This document shows, piece after piece, positions 1-7,694 of a stretch of DNA of 41,003 bases. The DNA is taken from contig JAUYFG010000127.1 in NCBI GenBank assembly GCA_030690985.1, forward strand, positions 1 to 41,003. The letters are read 5' to 3'. The DNA is from Pseudomonadota bacterium (GTDB taxonomy: Bacteria; Pseudomonadota; Gammaproteobacteria; Burkholderiales; Thiobacillaceae). The notes beneath the pieces were generated by a model. The model did no database searches, was not told the DNA's origin, and saw only the letters and a program-made list of their open reading frames with translations. Positions within the stretch are counted from its first letter, which is position 1; each line of letters begins with the position of its first letter. Position numbers and translations under genes: made by a program.

Positions 1-1269
1 ATGGGCGAGGAACTGGCGGTGGAGGCGGTCAAACAGGGGGCGTCCGACTACATCGTCAAGGATCGCCTGGCGCGCCTGCCCATCGCGGTGCGGCGCGCCC
101 TGGAAGAAAAAGCCTCGCGCGCGCGGCGGCAGGCGGCGGAAGGCGAGATCCGGCGACTCAACCGCATCCTGCGCACCATCAGCGTCTGCAACGAAGACCT
201 GGTGCGCGCCCGCAGCGAGGCCGACCTGCTCGCCGCCATCTGCCGCGACATCGTCGAGGTCGGCGCTTATCCCCTGGCCTGGGTGTCCTATCCCGCCGAG
301 ACAGCGGACGCCACGCCGGCGACCGCCTTCCATTACGGCGACGCGGCCGCTTTTCAGGCCCACGCCGCGCTGGCACAGGACCCGGACCATGCCCGCCGCT
401 GCCTGACCCGGATCGCCCTGCGCGACCGGCGAACCACCCTCTGTAATGGCCTGCTGGCGAGCGACGAATGCGGGTTCGGCCGCCTGCATGACGCCGGCGT
501 GCGGGCCATCCTGGCCTTGCCGCTGCTGGCCGGGGAGCGCTTGCTGGGCGCGCTGACGATCTTCTCGGACAACGCCGAGGCCTTCGACGCGGCCGAGATC
601 GACCTGATGGAAGAACTGGCGGCCGACCTCGCCTATGGCGTCAATGCGCTGCGCACCCGCGAGGAACGCGACCACTACCTGAGCCAATACAGCCAGGCCA
701 TGCGCAACACCGTGGCCGCCATCGCCCGCACCCTGGAGATGCGCGACCCCTATACCGCCGGCCACCAGCAGCGCGTCACCGCCCTGGCCCTGGCCACCGC
801 GCGCGCACTGGGCCTGGATGAAGGGGTCAGCGAAGGCCTCTATTTCGGCGGCATGATCCACGACATCGGCAAGATCGCGGTGCCGGCGGAAATCCTTTCC
901 AAGCCAGGCAAAATCAGCAAGGCCGAATTCCAGCTCATCCAGGGGCATCCCGAAACCGGCTACGAAATCGTCAAAGACATCGACTTCCCCTGGCCGGTGG
1001 CGGACATGATCTTGCAGCACCACGAGCGCCTCGACGGCAGCGGCTATCCGCACGGCCTCAAGGGCGATGAAATCCGCCTGGAAGCGCGCATCCTCGCCGT
1101 CGCCGACGTGGTCGAAGCCATGTCCTCGCACCGCCCCTACCGCCCCAGCCTGGGCATGGAAGCGGCGCTGGCCGAGATCGAACGCGGCAGCGGTGTGCAT
1201 TTCGACGCGGCGGTGGTGGCGGCCTGCGTCAAGGTGGTGCGGGAGAACGGCATGAGGTTGCCGGAGTGA
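1..1269 (+). CDS. GAF/HD-GYP response regulator, 5' end cut by window edge
   Basis: Probable cyclic-di-GMP phosphodiesterase of a two-component system. The first 30 or so residues look like the end of a receiver domain, with the conserved lysine in GASDYIVKD. The ATG at base 1 is therefore almost certainly internal and the real start lies outside the window. A GAF-like region follows (about residues 65-220), then an HD-GYP domain with HD at residues 287-288 and the diagnostic HHERLDGSGYP at 340-350, both intact. Family knowledge: HD-GYP proteins hydrolyse c-di-GMP to pGpG or GMP using a di- or tri-iron site. The input signal cannot be read from sequence. A GGDEF-EAL gene follows in the same direction after a 241-bp repeat-filled gap. 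It could act on the same regulatory target, but that is inference. Confidence 0.9.
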   Translation: MGEELAVEAVKQGASDYIVKDRLARLPIAVRRALEEKASRARRQAAEGEIRRLNRILRTISVCNEDLVRARSEADLLAAICRDIVEVGAYPLAWVSYPAETADATPATAFHYGDAAAFQAHAALAQDPDHARRCLTRIALRDRRTTLCNGLLASDECGFGRLHDAGVRAILALPLLAGERLLGALTIFSDNAEAFDAAEIDLMEELAADLAYGVNALRTREERDHYLSQYSQAMRNTVAAIARTLEMRDPYTAGHQQRVTALALATARALGLDEGVSEGLYFGGMIHDIGKIAVPAEILSKPGKISKAEFQLIQGHPETGYEIVKDIDFPWPVADMILQHHERLDGSGYPHGLKGDEIRLEARILAVADVVEAMSSHRPYRPSLGMEAALAEIERGSGVHFDAAVVAACVKVVRENGMRLPE

Positions 1270-1510
1270 GGCGGGCAAAGAGGTTGGGCGCGGGGGGGTT
1301 GGGCACGCTGCGCTTTGCCCAACCTACGCCGCAACCTACGCCGCAACCTACGCCGCAACCTACGGGGGCGTTGGGCGCGGGGGTGTTGGGCACGCTGCGC
1401 TTTGCCCAACCTACGAAATCCGCTGCGGGTTGGCTGGACGTAGGGTGCGGCGTAGGTTGGGCAAAGCGCAGCGTGCCCAACACAACCACGCCTCCTGAGC
1501 GATTACCGCA
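1270..1510. repeat. GTAG-type REP cluster with a 12-bp tandem repeat
   Basis: Gap between the HD-GYP and GGDEF-EAL genes, filled by several copies of a palindrome whose arms are TTGGGCACGCTGCGCTTTGC and its complement, ending CCTAC or beginning GTAGG (about 1298-1327, 1386-1415 and, inverted, 1453-1482). Bases 1321-1362 hold about 3.5 tandem copies of a 12-mer (AACCTACGCCGC), apparently amplified from the CTAC end of one repeat. I see no gene here. Open frames across the repeats are shadows. Confidence 0.85.
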
Positions 1511-3748
1511 ATGAGCACAAAACCGCCCCAATCTCCCCCTCTACGCGCCGCCGCCGAGGCGCGACTTGCCGATGCCCGGACACCGGCCCCCATCCGTCCC
1601 GCCGAAGAACTCCTGCACGAACTCCAGGTGCACCAGATCGAACTGGAGATGCAGAACGAGGATTTGCGGCGCGCCCAGTTCGCCCTGGAGGAATCCCGCG
1701 ACCGTTACGTCGATCTTTACGATTTCGCGCCGGTCGGCTACCTCACCCTCACCGATACCGGCCTGATCGCCGAAGCAAACCTCACCGGCGCCGCGCTGCT
1801 GGGGGTGGATCGCGTGAAACTGCTGCATCGCCATTTCTCGCGCTTTGTCACCCCCGAAGCCAGCGATTACTGGCACCTGCAATTCATGCGCGTGCTGCTG
1901 CGCGACGACCGGCAAATTTGTGAACTGGCCATGCGGCGCGCAGATGGGTCCCGCTTCCATGCCCACCTGGACTGCCTGTGCCGCGCGGCTGGCGACCAGC
2001 TACCCAGGGTGCGCATTGCCCTGACCGACATCAGCGCGCGCCGCCACGCCGATGAGGAACTGCGTATCGCGGCCATCGCCTTCGAATCGCAGGAAGGCAT
2101 CATGGTGAGCGATTCCCACGGTGTCATCGTTCGCGTCAACCCTGCGTTCACCCGCCTGACCGGCTACTCAGCCTTCGAAGCCATCGGCCAGACCCCGGCC
2201 CTGTTGCGCTCCGGTCGTCATGACAAGCCTTTTTATGATCGTATGTGGCAAGCCTTGCGCGAGAACGGCTACTGGCAGGGCGAGATGTGGAACAAGCGCA
2301 AGAACGGCAAGGTGTATGCCGAGTGGCTGACCATTTCCGCCGTGAAAACGCCGGAAGGCGAGACCACCCATTACGTCGGCACTTTTTCCGAAATCACCCA
2401 GAACAAGGAAGCCCAGGCCGAGATTCATCGCCTCGCCTATTACGACGCGCTCACCCACCTGCCCAACCGCCGCCTGTTGCTGGATCGCCTCGGCCAGGCC
2501 CTGGCCAGCAGTTCGCGCAGCGGCTGCCACGGCGCGGTGCTGTTCATCGATCTGGATAATTTCAAGACCCTCAACGACACCCGTGGCCATGCGGTCGGTG
2601 ATCTATTGCTGGGTGAAGTGGCGCAACGCCTGCAAAGCGGGGTGCGCGAGGGCGACACCATCTCGCGTCTGGGCGACACGATTTCGCGCCTGGGCGGCGA
2701 CGAGTACGTGGTGGTGCTGGAAGACCTGAGCCTGGAAGCGGTGGAAGCCGCCGCCCAGGCGCGGGCGGTGGGGGAAAAGGTGCGCGCGGCCCTGGCGCGG
2801 CCCTACGACCTGGATGGCCGCGAGTTCCACTGCACCGCCAGCGTCGGTATCACCCTGTTCCGTGGCCATGAAGCGACGCTCGACGCGCTCTTGAAACAGG
2901 CCGATCTGGCCCTGTACCAGGCCAAGGGCGCCGGGCGCAACTGCCTGTGTTTCTTCGACCCGGCCATGCAATCCACGCTCGACGAGTACAGCGCACTGGA
3001 GGCCGATCTGCGCCTGGCCGTGCAGCGCGGCCAATTGCAGCTTTACTACCAGCCACAGCTCGACAGCGCGCGCCGCGTCATCGGCGCCGAGGCGCTGTTG
3101 CGCTGGCGGCATCCGCAACGCGGGCCGATCGCACCCGATGTATTCATCCCGCTGGCGGAGGAGTCCGGCCTGATCCTGCCCATCGGCCGCTGGGTGCTGG
3201 AGACCGCTTGTGCCCAGATCAAGGCCTGGTCCGCGCACGCCGCCACCCACGATCTGCGCCTGGCGGTCAATGTCAGCGCGCGCCAGTTCCGCCACGCGGA
3301 TTTCGTCGCCGAGGTGAAGGAAGTGCTGGCCGCGAGCGGCGCCGATCCGAGCCGCTTGAAAATCGAACTGACCGAGAGCCTGGTGATCGACAACGTCGCC
3401 GAAACCATCGCCCGGATGCGGGCGCTGAAAGCGCTGGGTATCGGTTTCTCGATGGACGATTTCGGCACCGGGTTTTCCTCGCTGTCCTACCTCAAGCGCC
3501 TGCCGCTGGAACAGTTGAAAATCGACCGCTCCTTCGTCAACGATCTGGCCACCGACCCCAACGACGCCGCCATCGTCCAGACCATCATCACCATGGGCCA
3601 CACCCTGGGCCTCGATGTCATCGCCGAAGGCGTGGAAACCGAAGCGCAACTGGCGCGCCTCGACCAATATGGCTGTACCGCCTATCAGGGATTTCTCTTC
3701 AGCCGACCGTTGCCGATAGCGGAATTCGAGGCGTTTCTGGGGCTTTGA
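1511..3748 (+). CDS. PAS-PAS-GGDEF-EAL c-di-GMP signalling protein
   Basis: A 745-residue cytoplasmic protein with no membrane segments. The N-terminal helix (HELQVHQIELEMQNEDLR) leads into a PAS domain (about 55-170). A second PAS plus PAC follows (about 185-300), then GGDEF (about 310-475) and EAL (about 490-740). The GGDEF signature is GGDEY at residues 395-399, a tolerated variant. The EAL half keeps EALLRWRHP, ELTES, DDFGTGFSSL, KIDRSF and AEGVETEAQ, so phosphodiesterase activity is likely. A 21-bp direct duplication (2656-2676 and 2677-2697) repeats DTISRLG just before GGDEY. It creates a second RxxD (RLGD) at the spacing expected of an allosteric inhibitory site. Whether the cyclase half is active or only binds GTP cannot be told. 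The start is the first ATG after the repeat cluster. Confidence 0.93.
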   Translation: MSTKPPQSPPLRAAAEARLADARTPAPIRPAEELLHELQVHQIELEMQNEDLRRAQFALEESRDRYVDLYDFAPVGYLTLTDTGLIAEANLTGAALLGVDRVKLLHRHFSRFVTPEASDYWHLQFMRVLLRDDRQICELAMRRADGSRFHAHLDCLCRAAGDQLPRVRIALTDISARRHADEELRIAAIAFESQEGIMVSDSHGVIVRVNPAFTRLTGYSAFEAIGQTPALLRSGRHDKPFYDRMWQALRENGYWQGEMWNKRKNGKVYAEWLTISAVKTPEGETTHYVGTFSEITQNKEAQAEIHRLAYYDALTHLPNRRLLLDRLGQALASSSRSGCHGAVLFIDLDNFKTLNDTRGHAVGDLLLGEVAQRLQSGVREGDTISRLGDTISRLGGDEYVVVLEDLSLEAVEAAAQARAVGEKVRAALARPYDLDGREFHCTASVGITLFRGHEATLDALLKQADLALYQAKGAGRNCLCFFDPAMQSTLDEYSALEADLRLAVQRGQLQLYYQPQLDSARRVIGAEALLRWRHPQRGPIAPDVFIPLAEESGLILPIGRWVLETACAQIKAWSAHAATHDLRLAVNVSARQFRHADFVAEVKEVLAASGADPSRLKIELTESLVIDNVAETIARMRALKALGIGFSMDDFGTGFSSLSYLKRLPLEQLKIDRSFVNDLATDPNDAAIVQTIITMGHTLGLDVIAEGVETEAQLARLDQYGCTAYQGFLFSRPLPIAEFEAFLGL

Positions 3749-3756
3749 TGTCAGAC

Positions 3757-3829
3757 GTAGGTTGGGCAAAGCGAAGCGTGCCCAACGAACCGGCGCGATG
3801 TTGGGCACGCTTCGCTTTGCCCAACCTAC
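3757..3829. repeat. GTAG REP dimer, family A
   Basis: Perfect-looking inverted pair. The left arm starts GTAGGTTGGGCAAAGCGAAG and the right arm is its complement, ending CTAC, with a short central loop. The same family occurs at 1298-1482, 9213-9285, 9386-9458 and 13256-13328. Confidence 0.9.
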
Positions 3830-3879
3830 GGTGCTCGGGGTGTGAAGGAGACGCCTCTTTCACCCTTCCATTCAGCAGC

Positions 3880-4023
3880 GTAGCCCGGATGCAGCGCAGC
3901 GGAATCCGGGGAGGAAGGTGGCCACGTAAGCTCCCGGATTCCGCTGATGAAGCCCCTAAGCGAAGGACTAAGCCGCCAAAAGACGGCGGCCAAGTCCCTG
4001 CTTATGCGCTGCATCCGGGCTAC
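3880..4023. repeat. 144-bp composite GTAG repeat, family B
   Basis: Begins GTAGCCCGGATGCAGCG and ends CGCTGCATCCGGGCTAC. The interior holds a further inverted pair (GGAATCCGG / CCGGATTCC) and a small palindrome (GCCGCC..GGCGGC). A copy of exactly the same length is found at 10409-10552 with the right-hand 90 or so bases identical, including non-palindromic sequence. The unit therefore moves as a block. With the family A dimer it fills the 402-bp gap between the GGDEF-EAL gene and hypE. Nothing else is recognisable there. Confidence 0.88.
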
Positions 4024-4150
4024 CCATCCGAACGGGGGAGCAACGATGAAACTCCGCATCAATTGGCGACGGGCTGAATAGTCACAGCGAGTGCAGCCGG
4101 ACGGCGCATTACACTTGCGGCCGCTACCCACCCTCCAAGGAATCGCCGAC

Positions 4151-5203
4151 ATGAGCGGCCAAGTGAAAAAAGGCTACGCCCGCGCCCTGGACATCAAGCA
4201 CGGCCGCGTCGACATGAGCCACGGCGGCGGCGGTCGCGCCATGGTGCAACTGATCACCGAACTGTTCGCCAAACATCTCTCCAACGAATACCTGGCCCAG
4301 GGCAACGACGGCACCTGTCTGCCGCAAGGCGCCGGGCAACTGGTGGTCTCCACCGACAGCCATGTGGTTTCACCCCTGTTCTTTCCTGGTGGCGACATCG
4401 GTGGCCTTTCGGTGCACGGCACAGTCAACGACGTCGCGGTGATGGGCGCCACGCCGCTCTACCTCACCGCCGGTTTTATCCTGGAAGAAGGCTTTCCCCT
4501 GGCCGACCTGGCGCGCATCGTCGAGTCGATGGCCAAGGAGGCGAATGAAGCGGGGGTGAAACTGGTGGCGGGCGATACCAAGGTGGTGGAGCAGGGCAAG
4601 GGTGACGGCGTGTTCATCACCACCACCGGCATCGGCTTCCTGCCTGAAGGCATCCGCCTCTCCGGCGACCTGGCGCGACCCGGCGATGCCGTGCTGGTGT
4701 CCGGCAGCGTCGGCGACCACGGCATGGCCATCATGAGCAAGCGGGAAAACCTCTCCTTCGATGCGCCCATCCTGTCCGACACCGCCTCCCTGAACGGCCT
4801 CACCGCTGCCATGCTGGCCAGCGGCGCCGCGATCCGGGTGATGCGCGACCCGACGCGCGGCGGCCTCGCCGCCACCATCAACGAAATCGCCCAGCAATCC
4901 GGCGTCGGCGTCCACCTGGAAGAGGCTTCGATTCCCGTGAAAGCAGAAGTCGAAGCCGCCTGCGAACTGCTCGGCCTGGACCCGCTCAACATCGCCAATG
5001 AAGGCAAACTCATCGCCATCTGCGCCGCCGAAGACGCGGAAAAACTCCTCGCCGCCATGCGCGCCCACCCCCTGGGCCGGCAAGCCGCCGTCATCGGCAA
5101 GGTAGTGGAAGACCCGAACGGCTTCGTCCAGATGAAAACCAGGTTCGGCGGCCGCCGCATGGTGGATTGGTTGAGTGGCGAGCAGTTGCCGAGGATTTGC
5201 TGA
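4151..5203 (+). CDS. hypE: Hydrogenase maturation factor HypE
   Basis: HypE takes the carbamoyl group from HypF onto its C-terminal cysteine and dehydrates it to a thiocyanate, which is delivered as CN to the iron held by HypC-HypD. The 350-residue product has the AIR-synthase-like fold signature (GHGxVD-type start KHGRVDMSHGGGG, DSHVV, GDIGGLSVHGTVNDVAVMGA, VAGDTKVV, RDPTRGG) and ends in the diagnostic PRIC, the cysteine being the acceptor. I chose the ATG at 4151, with AAGGA upstream. A longer in-frame opening to 4091 lacks family similarity. The stop overlaps the next ATG by one base (TGATG). hypE is unusual here in leading the cluster rather than following hypD. Confidence 0.97.
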   Translation: MSGQVKKGYARALDIKHGRVDMSHGGGGRAMVQLITELFAKHLSNEYLAQGNDGTCLPQGAGQLVVSTDSHVVSPLFFPGGDIGGLSVHGTVNDVAVMGATPLYLTAGFILEEGFPLADLARIVESMAKEANEAGVKLVAGDTKVVEQGKGDGVFITTTGIGFLPEGIRLSGDLARPGDAVLVSGSVGDHGMAIMSKRENLSFDAPILSDTASLNGLTAAMLASGAAIRVMRDPTRGGLAATINEIAQQSGVGVHLEEASIPVKAEVEAACELLGLDPLNIANEGKLIAICAAEDAEKLLAAMRAHPLGRQAAVIGKVVEDPNGFVQMKTRFGGRRMVDWLSGEQLPRIC

Positions 5204-5868
5204 TGGCGAGGGTGAAACAAATCCCCCCCAGCCCCCCTTTGGAAAAGGGGGGAGCCATCCCCCCCGGCCCCCCTTTGGAAAAGGGGGGAGCCAACCCACC
5301 CAGCCCCCCTTTGAAAAAAGGGGGGGCCATCCCCCCCTTTTCCAAAGGGGGGCCGGGGGGGATTTCTACAACGCACCTCACCCTCAACGACTACGAACCC
5401 CGCCTGAAAACCTACGCTCGCGATTTGCGCAAACGGCAAACCGACGCCGAGCAACATCTGTGGCAGCACCTCCGCCGCGACCAACTGGGCGTTAGATTCC
5501 TGCGCCAACGCCCGCTGGGACGCTACATCGTCGATTTCTACTCGCATGCCGCCAAACTGGTGATCGAACTGGATGGCAGCCAGCATTCCGAGCCGGAAAA
5601 TCAGGCAAGGGATAGGGAGCGGGACGCCTGGTTGAGTGAGCAGGGGCTCAAGGTTCTACGCTTCGATGACAGGCAGGTGTTGACCGAGACAGAGGCGGTG
5701 TTGGAGGTGATTTTGCGGGTGGTGAAGCAGGCTGCCGTTGTACAAATCCCCCCCCCGCCCCCCTTTGAGAAAGGGGGGAGCAAACCTCCCGCCCCCAAGG
5801 GGGAGACGGAGGTAGAACAACCGCCGCCCTCAATCGAAGCGTCCCCCCCTTTTCCAAAGGGGGGCTAG
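5203..5868 (+). CDS. DUF559 (Vsr/PD-(D/E)XK-like) endonuclease-family protein with repeat-encoded ends
   Basis: A 221-residue protein. The core (about residues 66-180) is a DUF559 domain: RQTDAEQHLWQHLR, then FLRQRPLGRYIVDF with D111, then VIELDGSQH with E122 and D124, then RDAWLSEQGLKVLRF. Acidic residues in this order fit a PD-(D/E)XK/Vsr-type nuclease, but activity is inferred. The first 53 residues are translated G/C-run repeats (three PPxPPLEKGG-like units). The C-terminal 40 are repeats again. The ATG at 5203 overlaps the hypE stop, and no ATG, GTG or TTG lies between the repeats and the domain, so the repeat peptide is probably translated. It sits between hypE and hypX without any obvious role in hydrogenase maturation and looks like an insertion. 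See the mobile element entry. Confidence 0.85.
   Translation: MARVKQIPPSPPLEKGGAIPPGPPLEKGGANPPSPPLKKGGAIPPFSKGGPGGISTTHLTLNDYEPRLKTYARDLRKRQTDAEQHLWQHLRRDQLGVRFLRQRPLGRYIVDFYSHAAKLVIELDGSQHSEPENQARDRERDAWLSEQGLKVLRFDDRQVLTETEAVLEVILRVVKQAAVVQIPPPPPFEKGGSKPPAPKGETEVEQPPPSIEASPPFPKGG
5219..5365. repeat. Left G/C-run repeat cluster of the DUF559 unit
   Basis: Three direct units and one inverted unit of a 32-35 bp sequence, each a long hairpin of C run, TTTGGAAAA, G run. In the plus-strand frame they encode PPSPPLEKGG-type peptides. Confidence 0.9.
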
Positions 5869-5877
5869 GGGGGATTT
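5744..5877. repeat. Right G/C-run repeat cluster of the DUF559 unit
   Basis: One direct unit (5744-5778), one decayed unit (about 5784-5806) and one inverted terminal unit (5843-5877) of the same repeat as on the left. The DUF559 reading frame runs through them and stops at a TAG formed by the terminal unit (5866-5868). Confidence 0.88.
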
Positions 5878-5902
5878 CGCCACGCATCCACCCTGGTTAC
5901 CC

Positions 5903-7567
5903 ATGCGCATCCTCTTCCTCACCCACGCCTTCAACAGCCTGACTCAGCGCCTCTATGTGGAACTCACGGCGCTGGGCCATGAAATTGCCGTCGAGTTCGA
6001 CATCAACGACAGCGTCAGCGTCGAGGCGGTGGACCTGTTCCGCCCGCATCTCATCCTGGCGCCGACCCTGCGCCGGGCGATTCCGGAAGCCATCTGGCGC
6101 GAGCATGTCTGTCTGATCGTGCACCCTGGCATCGTTGGTGACCGGGGGCCGTCGGCGCTGGACTGGGCGATTCTCAACGGGGAATCCGAATGGGGCGTCA
6201 CCGTACTTCAGGCCGAAACGGAGATGGATGCCGGCCCGGTGTGGGCGAGCGCAACCTTCCCCATGCGGGCGGCGAAGAAATCCAGCCTGTACCGCAACGA
6301 AGTGGCCGAAGCGACCGTGCGGGCGGTGCGTAGCGCCCTGGAACGCCTGCCGGACTATCAGGCGGGAATCTGGATGCCTGAGCCACAGGCGCGGGGACTG
6401 GCGCGCCCGCTGATGCAACAGACGGATCGCGCCATCGACTGGCTGCGCGATGACAGCGCCAGGGTGCTGGCCAAGCTCAACTGCGGCGACGGTTTCCCCG
6501 GCGTGCGCGACAGCCTGTTCGAGCAACCTTGCCACCTTTACAACGCCAGCCCCTATGCCGCGATGGGGGCGCCGGGTGCGCTGCTGGGCCGAGTGGGGGA
6601 GGGCGTGGTGCGGGCCACCACCGATGGCGCGGTGTGGATCGGCCATGCCAGGACGGAGGCGGTGGGGATCAAGCTGCCGGTGGCGGCGGTATTTCCGGAA
6701 GTGGCTGCGCTGGTGGAGTTGGCTGAACCGGTTCGGGACATTTTTTATGAGGAATCCGCCGCCGTCGGCTACCTCCGCTTCGACTTCTACAACGGCGCCA
6801 TGAGCACGGTGGCTTGCCAACGCCTGCTGGCCGCCTATGAATCCGCGCGGCAGCGGCCGACCAAGGTCATCGTGCTCATGGGCGGCGAGGATTTTTTCAG
6901 CAACGGCCTCGACCTCAATCACATCGAGGCGGCGGACAGTCCGCCCGAGGAATCCTGGCGCAACATCAACGCCATGGACGATCTGTGCCGGGCCATCCTC
7001 ACTACCGAGAGCCACCTCACGGTCAGCGCCCTGCGTGGCAATGCCGGTGCCGGCGGCGCCTTCCTGGCGCTGGCCGCCGACCAGGTATGGGCGCGGCGCG
7101 GGGTGGTGTTGAACCCGCACTACAAGAACATGGGCAACCTGTACGGCTCGGAATACTGGAGCTATTCGTTGCCGCGCCGGGCGGGTGCGGAACAGGCCGC
7201 CGCGATCATGCGCAACCGCCTGCCCCTGGGCGCTGCGGCGGCGGCACGCATGGGTTTCCTCGATGCGACATTCGGCGACGACCTGCCCGGTTTTACGGCC
7301 GAAACCCGGGTCCGCGCCGAAGCCCTGGCCACCGGCGCCGATTTCAACGAGCGCCTGCAAGCCAAACGCCTGCGCCGCGCAGAAGACGAGGCGGCCAAAC
7401 CGCTGGAAACCTGGCGTGCCGAAGAACTCAAGCAGATGCAGCGCAACTTCTACGGCTTCGACCCCAGCTACCACGTTGCCCGCCATCATTTCGTGCGCAA
7501 GACGCCGCATTCCTGGACCCCTCGGCACCTGGCGATACATCGGGAGTTGGGCTGGGTGGTGCCATGA
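5903..7567 (+). CDS. hypX: HypX/HoxX, CO-forming hydrogenase maturation protein
   Basis: A 554-residue two-domain protein. The N-terminal half is like formyl-tetrahydrofolate transferases (MRILFLTHAFNSLTQRLYVEL; VHPGIVGDRGPSALDWAI; ETEMDAGPVWA). The C-terminal half is like enoyl-CoA hydratase/crotonase (about 290-470; FSNGLDLNHIEA; LRGNAGAGGAFLALAAD; NPHYKNMGNLYGSEYW). Family knowledge: HypX takes the formyl group from N10-formyl-THF through formyl-CoA and releases CO as the active-site carbonyl ligand, needed for hydrogenase made under oxygen. Its presence suggests aerobic or microaerobic hydrogen oxidation. The ATG at 5903 starts the conserved N-terminus. The stop is embedded in GGTGCCATGAACC, a 13-mer repeated at the start of the next gene with a GTAG repeat between. 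The two genes probably once overlapped as ATGA. Confidence 0.96.
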   Translation: MRILFLTHAFNSLTQRLYVELTALGHEIAVEFDINDSVSVEAVDLFRPHLILAPTLRRAIPEAIWREHVCLIVHPGIVGDRGPSALDWAILNGESEWGVTVLQAETEMDAGPVWASATFPMRAAKKSSLYRNEVAEATVRAVRSALERLPDYQAGIWMPEPQARGLARPLMQQTDRAIDWLRDDSARVLAKLNCGDGFPGVRDSLFEQPCHLYNASPYAAMGAPGALLGRVGEGVVRATTDGAVWIGHARTEAVGIKLPVAAVFPEVAALVELAEPVRDIFYEESAAVGYLRFDFYNGAMSTVACQRLLAAYESARQRPTKVIVLMGGEDFFSNGLDLNHIEAADSPPEESWRNINAMDDLCRAILTTESHLTVSALRGNAGAGGAFLALAADQVWARRGVVLNPHYKNMGNLYGSEYWSYSLPRRAGAEQAAAIMRNRLPLGAAAAARMGFLDATFGDDLPGFTAETRVRAEALATGADFNERLQAKRLRRAEDEAAKPLETWRAEELKQMQRNFYGFDPSYHVARHHFVRKTPHSWTPRHLAIHRELGWVVP

Positions 7568-7597
7568 ACCCAAGCCGGCCAAGTCGGAACCCAACAA

Positions 7598-7678
7598 GTA
7601 GCCCGGATGCAGCGCTGGCGGATACCGGGATGTCGCGTGGCGTGCTCCCCGGATTCCGCTACGCTGCATCCGGGCTAC
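7598..7678. repeat. GTAG REP dimer, family B, between hypX and the hupK-like gene
   Basis: Starts GTAGCCCGGATGCAGCGC and ends CGCTGCATCCGGGCTAC, with inner arms CCGGGA and CCCGGATTCCG. It is flanked by direct copies of GGTGCCATGAACC at 7558-7570 and 7689-7701. Confidence 0.9.
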
Positions 7679-7694
7679 CAATACGGGGGGTGCC

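Larger units (their letters stand above)
5219..5877 (+). mobile_element. Putative TIR-bounded DUF559 mobile unit
   Basis: The left terminus (5219-5252) reads AAAT, a C run, AG, a C run, TTTGGAAAA, a G run. The reverse complement of the right terminus (5843-5877) reads the same with one C-to-T change. These act like terminal inverted repeats of about 34 bp around a single nuclease-family gene. Further direct copies lie inside (5257-5288, 5294-5327, 5744-5778), with one inverted copy at 5331-5365. The unit lies in the middle of an otherwise compact operon. No target-site duplication is evident. Mobility is inferred from structure and position. Confidence 0.55.

Noticed and set aside
2603-3808. 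Minus-strand frame opposite the EAL region
   Set aside because: Shadow of the GGDEF-EAL gene; His/Gly/Gln-rich composition is typical of antisense translation.
5091-5387. Minus-strand ORFs through the G/C-run repeats at both ends of the DUF559 unit
   Set aside because: The repeats are palindromic, so both strands stay open. There is no conserved domain.
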